DNA from: Dioscorea cayenensis subsp. rotundata
Lineage: Eukaryota > Streptophyta > Magnoliopsida > Dioscoreales > Dioscoreaceae
Assembly: GCF_009730915.1 (NCBI RefSeq)
Contig: NC_052479.1
Span: 30,877,610 to 30,941,609 of the forward strand
Length of the DNA stretch: 64,000 nucleotides
Direction: 5' to 3'
Position 1 is the stretch's first letter; each line of letters opens with the position of its first letter. Below are positions 23,501 to 37,173 of this stretch, one piece after another. The translations under genes and the position numbers were made by a program. Below the pieces are notes generated by a model, which was not told the DNA's origin, made no database searches, and worked only from the letters and a program-made list of their open reading frames with translations.

Positions 23501-26500
23501 CTTTAGAAATTGAAGATGGATGTAAAGTTGTTGGAACTATTACATGGATTTATATTTTCCTGAAGCTAACTACTTAATATACCTTTTTCGTTTGTTTCAT
23601 TAAAAGTCATCTTTGTTTTAACATGGTTTAGGAGTTGTAACTGGATAACCATACCTTTAATGCTTCCATACTTCCAGTTTTTTCCCTGGGCGTGTCATAC
23701 ATGTTTTGCAATGTGTTTTGTGAATTTGATGCTTGTTTGCTTTAGTTTACCTCTTACCTTGCACAAATAAAAAGTGCAAAAAAAAGTAAAAGAAAACCGG
23801 TGTACCATTCTGTTGTTAATTTGATTTTGTGATAGTTCTCACAGTTGGGAAGTAGCAATTGATGTTTGGTGCTTTAATGCAGTGCAGAAATGACAGACAG
23901 TCACCTGTCTGCCATACAAAGGGTACATGAACAGAGATGTCAGATTGAAGAACGAAGAATAAGAGAAGATGCAGCCACTGAAGAAGCCAGAAGGAAAGAG
24001 ATATCTCTCTTGGAGGAAAAAGTTCAACAAGAAAAGGCTAAAGCAGAAACAGAGGTTAGTTTGTGTAACTTTTTTTTTTGTGTGAGTGCGCACGTATGCG
24101 CGCGCACATACACATGCATGTATATTTGCATTAGGATAGATGTGTTTGTGGGTATGTTTTTATGGTATATTTCTGTATGGGACAACCTTCTTTTTAAGAA
24201 ATCTAGAGCTTGAAATTGCGTTGTTATTTTTTGAGATTTCACCATTGGTGCCGACAGAATACCTTAGCATTAGCTCTTGCTTGTGCTAATGCATTTGTTT
24301 TTCTTTTTCTCATTGAATGAAAATTGTATACTTGTGGATTTTTCTTCTTTAAATATGATGGACCAAGGATTATGGGGAAGGGTAATAACTTCATGCTATA
24401 ATTATTTTCTTGGTAATGTTGTAGGTTGATTTTGTTGTTTCTAAATGTGTCATACGAAGTCCTGACATTGTTTGTCTCCGATGAGTTGCCTGCAGAAATG
24501 CTGGGCTGAGATTTTTTCTGTTCTTATGTTTTAGTGGTAGCACTTGGTGTTTAGTGCTGTTTGACTTTTTCCGCATAGCCAGTATTTGAACTTCATGAAT
24601 ATAAATTCTTGTGTAAGTTACTAAATAAATCATTTTTCCATTTAATTGTTTTTTATGCATTCCTTCTTTTAATTTTGTTATATGGTATGGTTCACATCTG
24701 ATTATCAGATTTTGCGTCTTTGTCATATGTTCCACTATTATTTTTCCAAAATTTCCTTTTTGGATATTATTCTTGCCAGTGCATAGTAAACTGAGTTTTA
24801 CTATACTGATTATTGAATTTATATTTCTTATTTTTGAGACATTTTATGTCATCTGATATTTACTGCAATCAACCAGTTGACTATCCAACATCATTATCAT
24901 GTTTGAGGAATTCTTATATTCAGCACATTTTGTTGTTCATGTTACTGTATTTTTTTAAATCATGTGTAACAAAAGAATCAATATTAAAGATGTAGCTAAA
25001 TCTTATTTGGAAGGGCATGATCATCCTACATTTGTCAAGAATTAAGAAGAGCTTAAATAAGATTACATCATCTGATGATTGCCATTGGGAAGTTTGCTAA
25101 TTCAGTGTCTGTCTGAGGAAGTTTACTATGAATAAAGTACCAATTAGTATTGTAAGAAAGGGTTGGATTCACAAAGTTATGTATTTCTCCTATTTTCTGT
25201 GCTTTTCTCCATCATTTTTTAGTCTGCGTTTTAATTTTCTTTTCAGCATTGTCATTGAAATTCTTTAGGGGGACTTATGTGAGAAATGGATTGGACATTG
25301 GAGATCACACCGTAGCTTTTTGGGATTGACGTTAGTTCTACTTTCTATCCTTTGCCAAATAACATGCTTGAATTCTTAAACATCTTACACATATTTGTCG
25401 TAAAGACTGAAGTTTGTACCATGCTCCCTTGTCCATCATTGGTTTTTTACTTGGGCCTGTTCTGAAAAGATCAAGGTATTCTGAATTGTTTGTTGACACG
25501 GACAAAGTAAGGGAAAACATTTTAAATGATTTCAATATTAGACCTGTAGGGCATGCAATAATTCCAAACAGAACCTCTTTAGAAAGAAGATAGTTTGTCT
25601 TATGGTAGCTTGCTCCAATCCCCTTGGGGATCACATTGCCCATGTTGGATTAATCGTATTCTGAGACGAAGCAATGAACATGTATTTGCAAATAGATAAT
25701 TGAGAATTATACAGGAGTTAATTTCATAATTATTGGTATGAATATAGATGCATGGAAGACCATCCTCTCAACAAAAGCTTTTTGGTTGAGTTTAGCCCAA
25801 TTAACATACAACATGGTGCTAGTTTGGTTAATTTGTTTGCAACTTGACTAGCAAAAAGGACTTGCACGTAGGAAGGGACACATAAGAGATAAATATCGGT
25901 CTTGTGTTGGTTAATTTGGTACATGTTAGTAGGATTGTATAAGTCTAGTCCTTTCATTCTATTAACTCAAGCTTTTAAGCCTAGCTAACATGTGCCTGGT
26001 TTGCCATGTGATAACTTCTAGTGCATGCTTTTTAGTAAGTACACGTATTCCCGTATTGAGAGCACCCTCATATTCTTCACAGTTTTCTGTCATGGTATTT
26101 TATGTTAAAGCCGTACTGTTATTCTTTTTCTGTAATTTCCATAATTCCTGAGCTTCCCTTCCAATGTTTTATTGAACTTATCCTTATTCTGACATTTGGC
26201 TTCACAACTTTTCTATCTGGCGAACTTCTTTTAATCTGCTTGTGCTACTTCAATGAAAAATCTGAAACTTAAAAGCCAACAAAACATGCTTTTGCTCTAT
26301 ATTGTTTGGTCAAACATTTACATAATTGTCACTTTTGTTTTTAAACTACACAGAGCTGTAGGAGCAATCTTCAAACCCGATGTAGAAAGTACCCTGTCCT
26401 GTTTGCCTGTGTCGTGAGAAAATTTGAACTCTGGGTTGTCTAACTTAAAGTTTCTTAATTCTCTAATGTCACTACATTTCTCACCATGCAAGACCTTGAC

Positions 26501-29500
26501 TTTGAGTACTAAAAAATGTAAGGTATCAGCTTGCCAATTTAAATCATATAATGAACGAAAATAAGCTGAGAAATGGTGAATCACCATGACACCCTAGAAT
26601 GATGGTGAAGATTCGTGAATCACCATGATGTCCTATAATAAAGATAAGGAATGTGGTGTTAGTTTCACTATGACTGGCTATCTTTCTGTGACCATTGTGT
26701 AGCCAAATACAACTTCAATATCCATCCATTTGGGAAAAGGAGACAATACTGAATTAAATTAAATTGAACTAAATCAAAATTATTCATTGTGAAAATAAGT
26801 CACCCAAAGTGCGTTTAATTGTTTTGTTTCTTGAAGAGTGTCACTCAATCCTTTAATCTGGCATCACATTATCATTTAAGTATGGTTTAAATGACATGTT
26901 TTTGAATATAAACTCGCATAGTTTGATAGATAAGTTAAAATGCAGGCCAGATTGAGGGCTGCCAAATTAGCTGAGGAAGCACAGAAGGCAGCCCGGGAAG
27001 CTGCAATAAAGGAATTGAAGGAAGCTGCAGAAAAAGAAGCTCTTAGAGCTCGTGCATTTGTAGCTGAAGCTCTGGATAAACATAGCACAGAAAAAATTCA
27101 AGTCTCCCCTATAAAAGTTTCTAACAATATTGTATCTAATGTAGACAAAGGTACATGGTTGGGTGGATTTAAAAGCCATGATGCTTATCTAACTTCTTTG
27201 GGATGTTCTTATATGTTCAATTGTTCATATTTTTGATGACTTCATGGCAGGCATAAAAGTTCTCGCTGCAGATAACGCATTACAAATTGAGGAGAGCAGA
27301 ATAAAATTCTATGACGAAGTGGCTAAAGAAATGATGTTGAGCTCCAATGAGGTCTTTCTTTCTACACCATTTACATTGATTTGATTTGACATTTTGAATA
27401 TGTTCCTTGTCCAAGTAATTTACTTTAGGCGAGGGGTATGTGATAAATGTCCAAACTGAGAAACACTCGTTTGGTTTTATTTTGTGTGTTTAAGTACTTA
27501 GCTTTGTTTGGTTGGGATCTGCAAACTAATTCAATTTCAGGTCTTTTAATTTGGGTTCTTGAAAAACTGGTTGAACCTAAACCAAACAAGATTAGCTTAC
27601 TGGGCCAGATTTTAGTTACTTGGCTTTGTGGGCTTTATCTCATGAGCCATACTGCATTATTATATTGTTATTTGTGACTGAACTTCAAAATTTAAGAACT
27701 ATTGAAAATATAACTCACTTTCCAACATTCCAAACTCTGCTGGTATAGTTACTTTTCTTCAAAGCTATCAAACCAGCTAACAACCCATTGGTTTTATGTT
27801 TGAAATTTATTTTGTATATTTGATGAAGTAAAATTCTCAAACTGAGTGAACCAATAATATGCAGGTTATGTTTGCTTTTTGCGATATATTCTGTTTGGTT
27901 GTGTTGATAAACTTTAAAACTGATTAATTCAGTGTATGTTGAAGATTCCCCATAAATGTGACTGAACCTAAATGTGGAGACCACTACATTACAAAATGTT
28001 GACTAAGTTGGAGTTTGAATAAATTCCTTAATCTCGAACAGCTCAAGTTTGTTTTATTTTTTATTTTTATTTTTGACTTCATTTTTTCGTTTTATTTATA
28101 ATTTTTTTATTTTATACTCCTTTTTTTATAACTTCTAAACAAACAATTATTTTTGGCAGGAGTTTGATAGATGTGGGCGACAAATTAGCAAGCTTTTGAG
28201 ACAAATAAATAAAACTCAACAGAAAGTCAGGTTAAGATATATATATTTTTCTTTTTCTTTATGTTTTTTTCTACTTTTGATATGTTCATTTTCCTGGATA
28301 TCAATTATTTGTTAATATCATTTGGTTATAACAAAAACTAATGCATATAAATAGATTTAACCATTTATCAAATCAGTTTACAATGACAGTCTTGTAGATA
28401 TTGTTTTCAACGTTTAGATTAGGAAAAAGGATTGTTCACCCTTATATATTTGGTTATCTATAGGCTGGAGAAATGGGTCAATTTCAGTCTTGAAGGCATG
28501 GTGTTGATTTACATGTCCTTAATGGAGCAAGTTATGCTTCATACATGGCTTAAATAAACATTATATTGTAATCTTTCCAGGATAGCCTATAGAATAATAC
28601 AAAATATTGAAAAAGTCTTTATCAACTAGTTTTTAACAACTTCAAGGGACTCATGGCCTCAAATGCGGCTCTGCTGTTCTTCACAATAATATATATTTAT
28701 TTTTCTATGGACAGAGCTGTTTCAGTTGCTCTTGTTGGCATCATTGATGGCCCTCAGTGCCCACGGCCCATATCTTGTTTGTTAGTTGCGCAAAAGGTAT
28801 TTGACAATTCACTTTGTATTTCTTTCTTTTTTGAATCAATATCTAAGTTTGAAGACAAATTCATATGTTTCATTTTGCTGCACTTCTTCTAGACTATCCT
28901 CTAGGAGCTGCCCTTTCCTTGTTTTCATTCTCCTTATTCTGACTTGCATGAATTTTCTATAATGTTTCACTTTGAATTTCTATGTTTTACAATGGTTTTG
29001 TTTGGTCACTTTAAATTGATTTTATTTTGATTTGGATCCCTACAATTATTTCTTCTTATAAATTTATGCCCATATCACTAAAATGATTATTGAATTATTA
29101 ATAGGTGGCCCTTAAGATGCTCTTCTTTGCCACTTCTGTAAATTTCCCTTCTATTTATTAGGGTCACATAGCAATTGATATAAATTTAAATGATGTTAGG
29201 TTTCACTGAAGTTTGTCATGTTCTTAATAAAAAAGTCTTGTCGTGTGCATTATTGAATGAGATTATATTTAATAAGAAAAGGAGGTGTTCAGTTTGTAAG
29301 TTTATGATGATCAACAGGAATAGGAGAGGTTTTGTTGGGCCTATTCATGTTATTTAAACTTACAAAATAAATTAGATTAGGTGATATCTGTGCCGTGGGA
29401 ATTCGGGAATTCTGAGGAAAATTATAAAGGAATTTTTTAATATTTAATTAAAAATATTAAAATAATAATATATAATAATAAATAAAATAGTTAAAGTTAA

Positions 29501-32500
29501 CTAATTAAATTCAATATTTTATTTACATACTGGAAAGACGGTCAAAGCAAAACTTGCCAATTAGGGTGCAAAACTTTCTTATCCTTACATGGTGGGCTCG
29601 ATCCCTTTTTCCAATTCCTCTCTACTCAATAGTCAGTCTTCAGCCTCCCTTATCAGTCCGTGATTCAAGACCCCACGAGAAGAACTCTTATCAACTCTAC
29701 AAGCCAACTCTATCCCCTCTTTGGTGTTTTTACATTTGTCTGCATGGCAGTGGACTTTCTGCAAGGAACTGTTGCTAAGATGAACTGTTTAAGTCTCATG
29801 CCCATCTTATGTTCTTGTTTATTGCCTCTAGGTAGTTGTTACTCCATTGATTATTTGGCCTTCTGGTCAATATATGTGTGGTTATTTTATTATGAAATCC
29901 CTTCAAATTTCATTCTATGAATTACATTTGGCAAACAATATTAAGTCACTAGACTGGTTCCATTAAGCCCACCAGACACATTCAATTACATGCTAGGGTT
30001 GAACTACTTTGCCATGCATCGCTAGAATTCTTGTGCAAATTGAACCATGGATGGTTTACCTATGACTTTATCATGTTCTGCAGTTGCACATACGTATTAC
30101 TTCTTGTAGCATTATCTATTTTTCTTAAGCAATGATTGAAAAGATTTGAAGCAAAGAAGTCATGGCTTATAGCGAGCAGAAAGAGATGTGAAGATCAGGT
30201 AATGCAGAGTCAACCAGCCATGTAGATAAGTTTTAGATGTGAAGGATGGAAGGGAGAAATAATAAATGAGGCATGGTTCTCAAAAATTTTACTTCTATTG
30301 GTCAGTAAAGTTTTTACTAGTTGCTTAATTGATATTGTGGATTACATTCTTTTCCTAATCCTCACAAGCGTACTATAATAAAAGTTATAGTTCAAAGATA
30401 TGCTGTTTCTGAAAAATGTCCTTTCATGTTGTAGAAGTTTTTTTTTTCACCACATCACTGAGTGTTTACTTCTGAAATTATTCAGTTAGCTTTTCTTCAA
30501 TATTCAAACCGAGCACATTTTTTTCTTATTGAGTTTAAGATAATATCAATCACTTAATGATTCAAATTAGTTAAAAAATATTTTTTTTCTTCCATTATTG
30601 GCAATAGCCAACAGTTCTTTTTATGGATGCTACTCTATCTGATGATTCAGGTTGTTTCATTATGCGAGAACCCAAATGCAAGTTTTGACAGTACTGCTTT
30701 TGCATGGGGACATGTTATTCTCAGAGTCACGTCACAGGTATTTGTTTCAAACTGATTGCACTGATTATGTTTGTCCTAAATGCTTCTATGATTGACTTAT
30801 TAAATGGAGCTCAACTACTTGCACTTATTTTCAAGTCATAATTTCCTTCCAGTTTCTACTTCATTCAGTTCAAACTTCTAACACAAGAAGTTGAAATCTG
30901 GTTGTTCTGTTGTAATTTTTTCCATTATAAATATTCTTATGGCCTATCTTTCATTTAAAGCATATAGATGGACTGGAGGATTGGAGAGTGATGATCATGA
31001 TGGATAGCCAACTTGGTTCAATATACTTCAAATTGCTGCCTTCATCCCCTAAATTGGTTTCATATTCCCTCAGCTAGGTTCACTGTATTTTGCCAGAAAG
31101 TTGCATAAATTAATTCAGGCTGAATCAAACTATTTGCTGGAGAATAATATGGGATAAGAATCAGAGACTTGCTTCAAAAGATTTGCTGGTTTGTGGTGGC
31201 CATCTTGTTTGATGATTGATTTGAAATACATTGGGTGATGGATTAATTTTCCCATGAAATTGAAAGCAGCAGAATTATTGTTAAAATTAATTAGATCTGC
31301 ATGAGATCACAGCTTTTCTGTGGATTTGCATAATTACATAAACCATACATTTGTTTTTATTATTCGTTACATATATATCCATCAATAGCTCACCTTTTTC
31401 GGGTATTTTTTACATTTGTGTGAAATGTTGAAGATGCTTATATTTGTTGCCTAATGTGTCAAATTGTGAATCTCCGAGATACTCCAATGGAAGTGCTGGT
31501 TTTAAGATATTCAAATTTGTGCTTTTCTTTAATTTATTGGATTTGCTATCAATTGATATCCATTACTAAAGATGTGTTAGTGAATGTAATGATTTTAATA
31601 TTTCTCTATTTCTGTGGTTTGGTGGAGTGCAACACATGCTGCTTGTTTATTATTTGTTAAGTAATGATTAGTAAAGTTATTCCACTCAGTTCCCAGCAGT
31701 AATGGATCTCCTGATGTAATGATTTTAATATTTCTCTATTTCTGTGGTTTGGTGGAGTGCAACACATGCTGCTTGTTTATTATTTGTTAAGTAATGATTA
31801 GTAAAGTTATTCCACTCAGGTCCCAGCAGTAATGGATCTCCTGATTGCTGCAATGCATAAGGCCTGCATTTACACTGTTCCAAAGCATTTGCGACCTACA
31901 GAAGTGAGTCTTTGATAATATATGATGGAACAATTTTTCTTACATGTTCAACGTTTGCTATTATGTTAATTTATGTATTTTTGGATGAATGGGTGAAGAT
32001 TAACAACTCATATGCTGTGTATTATTTGCTAACTATTTTTAATTGATCTTGCAAGTTTAATAGTGTGGGGTTTTACCATTTTCTATGCACTTAACCATCT
32101 GTGTAATATCTCTCTGCAAACTTGTAGTTTCTGTTCCACAAATGTATAATATGAACCTATCTGATGTTTCATAATATGTGTCTCTGAACGTGCTTTTTAT
32201 TTATTTATTTATTTATTTTTTAAACTTGGTAAGGTTTATTGCTTAGAATGTTCAGATAAGAAGATACTACATAAATTTAGTTAAGCATGGAAGAGATGGG
32301 AATGATAGGTGGATATGAGGCAATGTAAGGCCTGGAGTTGAATTTATTTGTGCTAAGTCAGGAATTATGAGTAGTTTCAAACAAAAGAATGAGATCATTT
32401 AAGATGTTTTGGGTATATGTTATAGAGATATAAAAGCAGTACAGGAATGAGGGGATTCATGTTAGTTTGGTTGAATAAGGAGGAATTTAAAATAATACGG

Positions 32501-33465
32501 ATAGCAGTGATAAGAAATAGTGAGGAAATAGAATGCAAAAGAATGACAAATACATGTGATTCACCATATTTGTTGGAAATTTAGGTTTTGTTGTTGTTAC
32601 CATTGTGTAAATTGCTAATGGCATTGCATCTTCCATCTTTCTCTCACACAAAAGAAAGTAGAGAAAATGCAAAACCTACCAAATAACCTTTGAAGATGGC
32701 TTTATAATTAGCAATATATTCTTCCCTGGAATTATTAATTTCATCACTCAAATGAGTTCTGTATATTATAAGCATTTTAATCTGTTTTATTATTTTCTCT
32801 AGTCACCTTCAAAGTCCAATGACTACCTAAAAATTATTGGCTATCGCGAAGAGGAGGGGCGTATTGAAAGCTCTGACAGCTATCTAAAACGTGTGGAATC
32901 TTACATGAAGCTATATGCTGCCATAATCCAGGTTCCAGATTCATTTACCCATCCTCCCGATTCCGTTCACTGGGTGGTCTGCTTGCAGCATAGCACTGAA
33001 ATTTGACGCATAAAATGTGGTTTGTTGCTTGTTTTTGCAGACACAGGTTCCTGGTATCCAAAACCCTCATGGCTTAAAAGAGGGCTGGGCCTGGCTTTCA
33101 ACATTCTTGAACAACCTTCCTGCTAACAGGACCACTGCTGTTGCACTACATGCTTTCTTAAAGGTTCTTGCCTATGCCATAGCTCTTATTTGACTTATTT
33201 CACATAATTGGTTGCGATTGTTGTTGTATCTAATTCAAATATTTGTTGTCAGATGGCAGGTTTTGCACTTTATAAGAGATATAGGTCTCAGTTCAGTAAG
33301 ATATTAAATTTCATATCAGATAACTTTTTGACTGTACTAAAGAAGAGGGATAATGCTAGTAAGGTCTATGTGGAAATTGAAGAGTACTTGCAAAGCAAGG
33401 CCTATTTAACCCAACCGGAAGGCTGGTCCCTTCAGAGTGGTCTACTTTCTAGGGAATTAGTTTGA
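20541..33465 (+). CDS. GLE1: GLE1, nuclear pore mRNA export factor
   Basis: Fifteen coding exons join in phase to 634 residues: 20541-20572, 20652-20834, 20922-21077, 22191-22311, 22940-23085, 23883-24054, 26946-27150, 27251-27351, 28160-28230, 28715-28796, 30651-30737, 31820-31903, 32803-32931, 33041-33163 and 33253-33465. The N-terminus has the plant GLE1 signature LELPCPKS, then an acidic stretch. A long charged coiled coil (about 190-335; EERRIREDAATEEARRKE) leads into the C-terminal GLE1 fold (about 375-625) with KACIYTVPKHLRP, GWAWLSTFLNNLPANR and AGFALYKRYRSQF. GLE1 sits on the cytoplasmic face of the pore and, with inositol hexakisphosphate, activates the DEAD-box ATPase that strips proteins from exported mRNA. 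Start: 20541 is the first in-frame ATG after a stop. The ATG formed across intron 1 (20571-20572 plus 20652), giving MVFVQLELPCP, fits family N-termini better. Confidence 0.93.
22515..22890 (+). repeat. Tandem duplication of about 194 bp in GLE1 intron 4
   Basis: The segment around atgatgccaattat at 22531 repeats at 22725 and runs on through ctcaagaaatactatatagctctggatggga and the poly-T. The two copies differ by small indels and substitutions. Entirely intronic. Confidence 0.85.
24055..26945 (+). other. GLE1 intron 6 (2.9 kb)
   Basis: This is the longest intron of the gene. AT-rich; I recognise no coding sequence or defined transposon within it. Confidence 0.7.
28797..30650 (+). other. GLE1 intron 10 (1.85 kb)
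   Basis: No coding exon or recognisable transposon. Short ORFs at 29554-29920 lack family resemblance and look random. Confidence 0.65.
31584..31843 (+). repeat. 130-bp tandem duplication spanning the exon 12 acceptor of GLE1
   Basis: 31584-31713 is repeated at 31714-31843 with almost no differences. The unit contains intron sequence, the acceptor ccactcag and the first 24 bases of exon 12. The upstream copy has T where the downstream, functional copy has G directly after the AG (31690 versus 31820). Confidence 0.95.
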
Positions 33466-34257
33466 CCAAAAGCCTCGAAGGGCTACGGTTGCATATGGTA
33501 CATTCATTACAACTTTCACCTTGATGAAGATGCCAAATTGTAAACTGTCTAATAATTATAGTATGTTCCCACTTGAGATACAGACATGGAGCGTCCTTTT
33601 GTGGTCTCTTCTGCCGTCAGGCCTCTCTGCTTCTTGTGCTTTATCGAGCACATTAATGGAGGTTCTTTTGGTACATGGCCTCCCGAGTGGAACCTAGAGG
33701 TCTGATTCTATTGCCTTCACCTTCTTTATCTTCATTATTTTGGTGATTTTGTGCTGTTGTGCTTTTTTGTTAGTTTGACAGACATCTTAATCTTAAATTG
33801 TGTTCATCTTTCATTAGGTTTCTTTTCGAAATTTTTGGCCAACTGCTTGTATACAAATAATGATTAGCATTAAAGAGTAGTGTACTGTTTCAATGACAGA
33901 TGTAGGTGAAGATCAGCTGGACACAACCTGAACACTGTTGAGAAAGTTAGCAAGCAAATCCACCAAGCTGTCTTTGTGGCAAGAACAAGCATGTCGACGA
34001 CCCTCGTTGAAGTTGGGACTTGGTCTTGATCCTCATAAAATTAAATTCCACAAAGTTCCGGTTCATGGCACAAACTTTTAATGGGAAATAGACAGTGGAC
34101 AGGGAGAGCCTAAGAGTTCAGCATCATATGAATTGATTGTACTGAGTCATGTTATCTGTACAAAATAATTAATAGCCATTCAGATATCCCTGAGATGGGT
34201 TGTTTGATGTGCCCCTTGAAGAAACTAATGTATTGGGAAACAATTATGTGCAAATTC
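33466..34257 (+). other. 3' flank of GLE1
   Basis: Follows the GLE1 stop and should include its 3' UTR. No other gene is visible before the gap. Confidence 0.55.
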
Positions 34258-35257
34258 NNNNNNNNNNNNNNNNNNNNNNNNNNNNNNNNNNNNNNNNNNN
34301 NNNNNNNNNNNNNNNNNNNNNNNNNNNNNNNNNNNNNNNNNNNNNNNNNNNNNNNNNNNNNNNNNNNNNNNNNNNNNNNNNNNNNNNNNNNNNNNNNNNN
34401 NNNNNNNNNNNNNNNNNNNNNNNNNNNNNNNNNNNNNNNNNNNNNNNNNNNNNNNNNNNNNNNNNNNNNNNNNNNNNNNNNNNNNNNNNNNNNNNNNNNN
34501 NNNNNNNNNNNNNNNNNNNNNNNNNNNNNNNNNNNNNNNNNNNNNNNNNNNNNNNNNNNNNNNNNNNNNNNNNNNNNNNNNNNNNNNNNNNNNNNNNNNN
34601 NNNNNNNNNNNNNNNNNNNNNNNNNNNNNNNNNNNNNNNNNNNNNNNNNNNNNNNNNNNNNNNNNNNNNNNNNNNNNNNNNNNNNNNNNNNNNNNNNNNN
34701 NNNNNNNNNNNNNNNNNNNNNNNNNNNNNNNNNNNNNNNNNNNNNNNNNNNNNNNNNNNNNNNNNNNNNNNNNNNNNNNNNNNNNNNNNNNNNNNNNNNN
34801 NNNNNNNNNNNNNNNNNNNNNNNNNNNNNNNNNNNNNNNNNNNNNNNNNNNNNNNNNNNNNNNNNNNNNNNNNNNNNNNNNNNNNNNNNNNNNNNNNNNN
34901 NNNNNNNNNNNNNNNNNNNNNNNNNNNNNNNNNNNNNNNNNNNNNNNNNNNNNNNNNNNNNNNNNNNNNNNNNNNNNNNNNNNNNNNNNNNNNNNNNNNN
35001 NNNNNNNNNNNNNNNNNNNNNNNNNNNNNNNNNNNNNNNNNNNNNNNNNNNNNNNNNNNNNNNNNNNNNNNNNNNNNNNNNNNNNNNNNNNNNNNNNNNN
35101 NNNNNNNNNNNNNNNNNNNNNNNNNNNNNNNNNNNNNNNNNNNNNNNNNNNNNNNNNNNNNNNNNNNNNNNNNNNNNNNNNNNNNNNNNNNNNNNNNNNN
35201 NNNNNNNNNNNNNNNNNNNNNNNNNNNNNNNNNNNNNNNNNNNNNNNNNNNNNNNNN
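34258..35257. other. Assembly gap, exactly 1000 N
   Basis: One thousand N. The round length suggests an arbitrary spacer of unknown true size. Open frames through it are artefacts. It may hide the 5' end and left target duplication of the adjoining LINE. Confidence 0.99.
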
Positions 35258-35355
35258 AAGTATTCCACTCAGAGATCAGTCGTTAAAGATAACCTCCTCT
35301 AGAGCTTCCCCCCTGCGTGTGTTCTGAGAGCCACCTCCTTGGGCTCCTCCTTGCC

Positions 35356-36311
35356 ATGGCAAGCGGGGGCCAGCCTCCAACCCCTTCAACCCAAACGCCT
35401 CCTCGAAAATCTTGGGCACAAGTCTCCTCCACCAATGCTCAGCACTCGGATAATTCTCCACTGCATAACATCCATATCCTCAACAAGCTAAAAGAAACAA
35501 CCATCGATTTCGTCGAGCTTGACAACGATGCCTTCGCTAGAGCACGGATGTGCTTTTAGTAGATAACGGATGTGCTTTTAGTATGCTATCTACGGGAAAC
35601 TATTCGGCAAGCCAACTCCATTTGAACAGATCAAAAATGCTCTTCTAGTTAAATGGGTAGAAATTGTTAATGCTTGTATCTCCGATCTCCCTAACGGATT
35701 TTTGTTAATTCGGTGTTCTTCTCAACAAGTTATCCAAAAGCTTCTCATGGAGGGTCCTTGTTCCATTAACGGCATCATTTTGCAACTATCTCCATGGAAA
35801 CCTTTCTTCGAGCCATTGTTTGCCAAATTAACCTCAGCTGCAATTTGGGTTCAGTTTTCATAATCTCCCTGCCGACTTCTGGGATGGTGAAACTTTGAAG
35901 ACCATTGCTGGCCAACTGGGTACTCTTCTCAAGATTGATGAACTCACGTCCACTCTAACCAGATCAAAGTATGCTCGGGTATGTGTGGAGATCGATCTTT
36001 CGAAGCCCCGCTGTCGGGGATTCTGGTTCGGTGATAATCAACAAAGGGTGTTTGTGGTCGTAATTTATGAAAGATTGCCTACTTTCTGTTACTCATGTGG
36101 AATGATTAGACATGGCACCAGCACATGTCCAAAGTCGGTGGCGACTGGGAATGATAATGCCTCTCCACCCTCTCGAAATGATCTGGAGACGGCGGCAGGG
36201 TCTGTCAAGTCCAGCACGTCTAGGCCCTTGGCATGGAGGTTGACGCTGTTCTTCCTAATCATTCATCGTCAGAACCTTCTCATGGCTCAAACGCAGACAT
36301 CCTTGAAATAG
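35356..36311 (+). pseudogene. LINE 4 ORF1 (DUF4283/zinc-knuckle protein), broken
   Basis: It starts MASGGQPPTPS and stops at 35559. The frame continues after shifts with a DUF4283-like stretch (KLFGKPTPFEQIKNALL, GPCSINGIILQLSPW) and from 35895 in a third piece. That piece ends in a knuckle of the form C-X2-C-X4-H-X4-C (CYSCGMIRHGTSTC). In plant LINEs this protein binds the element RNA. At least two disruptions make it non-functional. Confidence 0.8.
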
Positions 36312-37173
36312 ACTATGGCCCCTGGCTTTTGGACTCCCGCTGGTGTGGTCGTGCTCGTGCTCGCGGGGGAGACAGAAGCGTCAATCCCGTAGCTCGAGGC
36401 ACGACAGTCGCAGAGAGTACCTAGGGAGACGGGTCCCGAGGCCATGTCAAGCGCAGGCCACGTGGAGGTAAAGTTGGCAAAGGTAATGGGCGATCGCCTG
36501 TTTCCAAAGTCGGTTACAGTGACACCAACCCATTTGATTTGACAGCTATATCTGGCAACCTGATCTCTCTAGATCTAACCGTTGGCAATAATCATCTGAT
36601 CGTTCATTAAGATCTTGGAAAGGACCGACTGTTCCTATCTTTGATCAACCGCCAGAACCCTCCAATCAAATCGTGGTATTCCACGGATCTCTAGAAAAAG
36701 TAAAAGTAAAAGCTCCTCTTTTGACCCTTTCGAACTCCCCACCCCCCATCCTTCGAACCTCGCTCCCTGGCTCTTCCTCTCTTCGTCTCACTGACGAGAA
36801 GTAGTCTTACTTGCAGATCGTTGATCAGATAGCCCATGCTCTTCATGAGGGTGAAATGGGGGATAACACCAACCAAGAAGATGGCTCCTTTGAGAATGGA
36901 GACGAGGACATGTCAGAAGGTGACGGGGAGATGTCGGTTGGAGATAGTCCTGAAGACAGTATGACCTTGACTTAATACCAGGATGAAGCTAGACACGAGA
37001 CGCTCATTAGGAAGGGCATATACCATCCTTGCCCTTCCCAGAAGAAAGGAAAGACGGAGTATTGGAACCCTAGCTCTTAAGCCTTCACTTTGCAATGATA
37101 CACACTTTCTTGTCTCTTCAGTCAGGATATTTGTTTCCTTTTTATTCTTTTCTCAATCTATATCATTCTTATC

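Noticed and set aside
29554..29920. Overlapping 74- and 86-codon ORFs in GLE1 intron 10
   Set aside because: No homology signal or splice support; random open frames in a long intron.
34195..35327. Three long open frames of 347-375 codons
   Set aside because: They consist almost entirely of unknown residues from the N gap.
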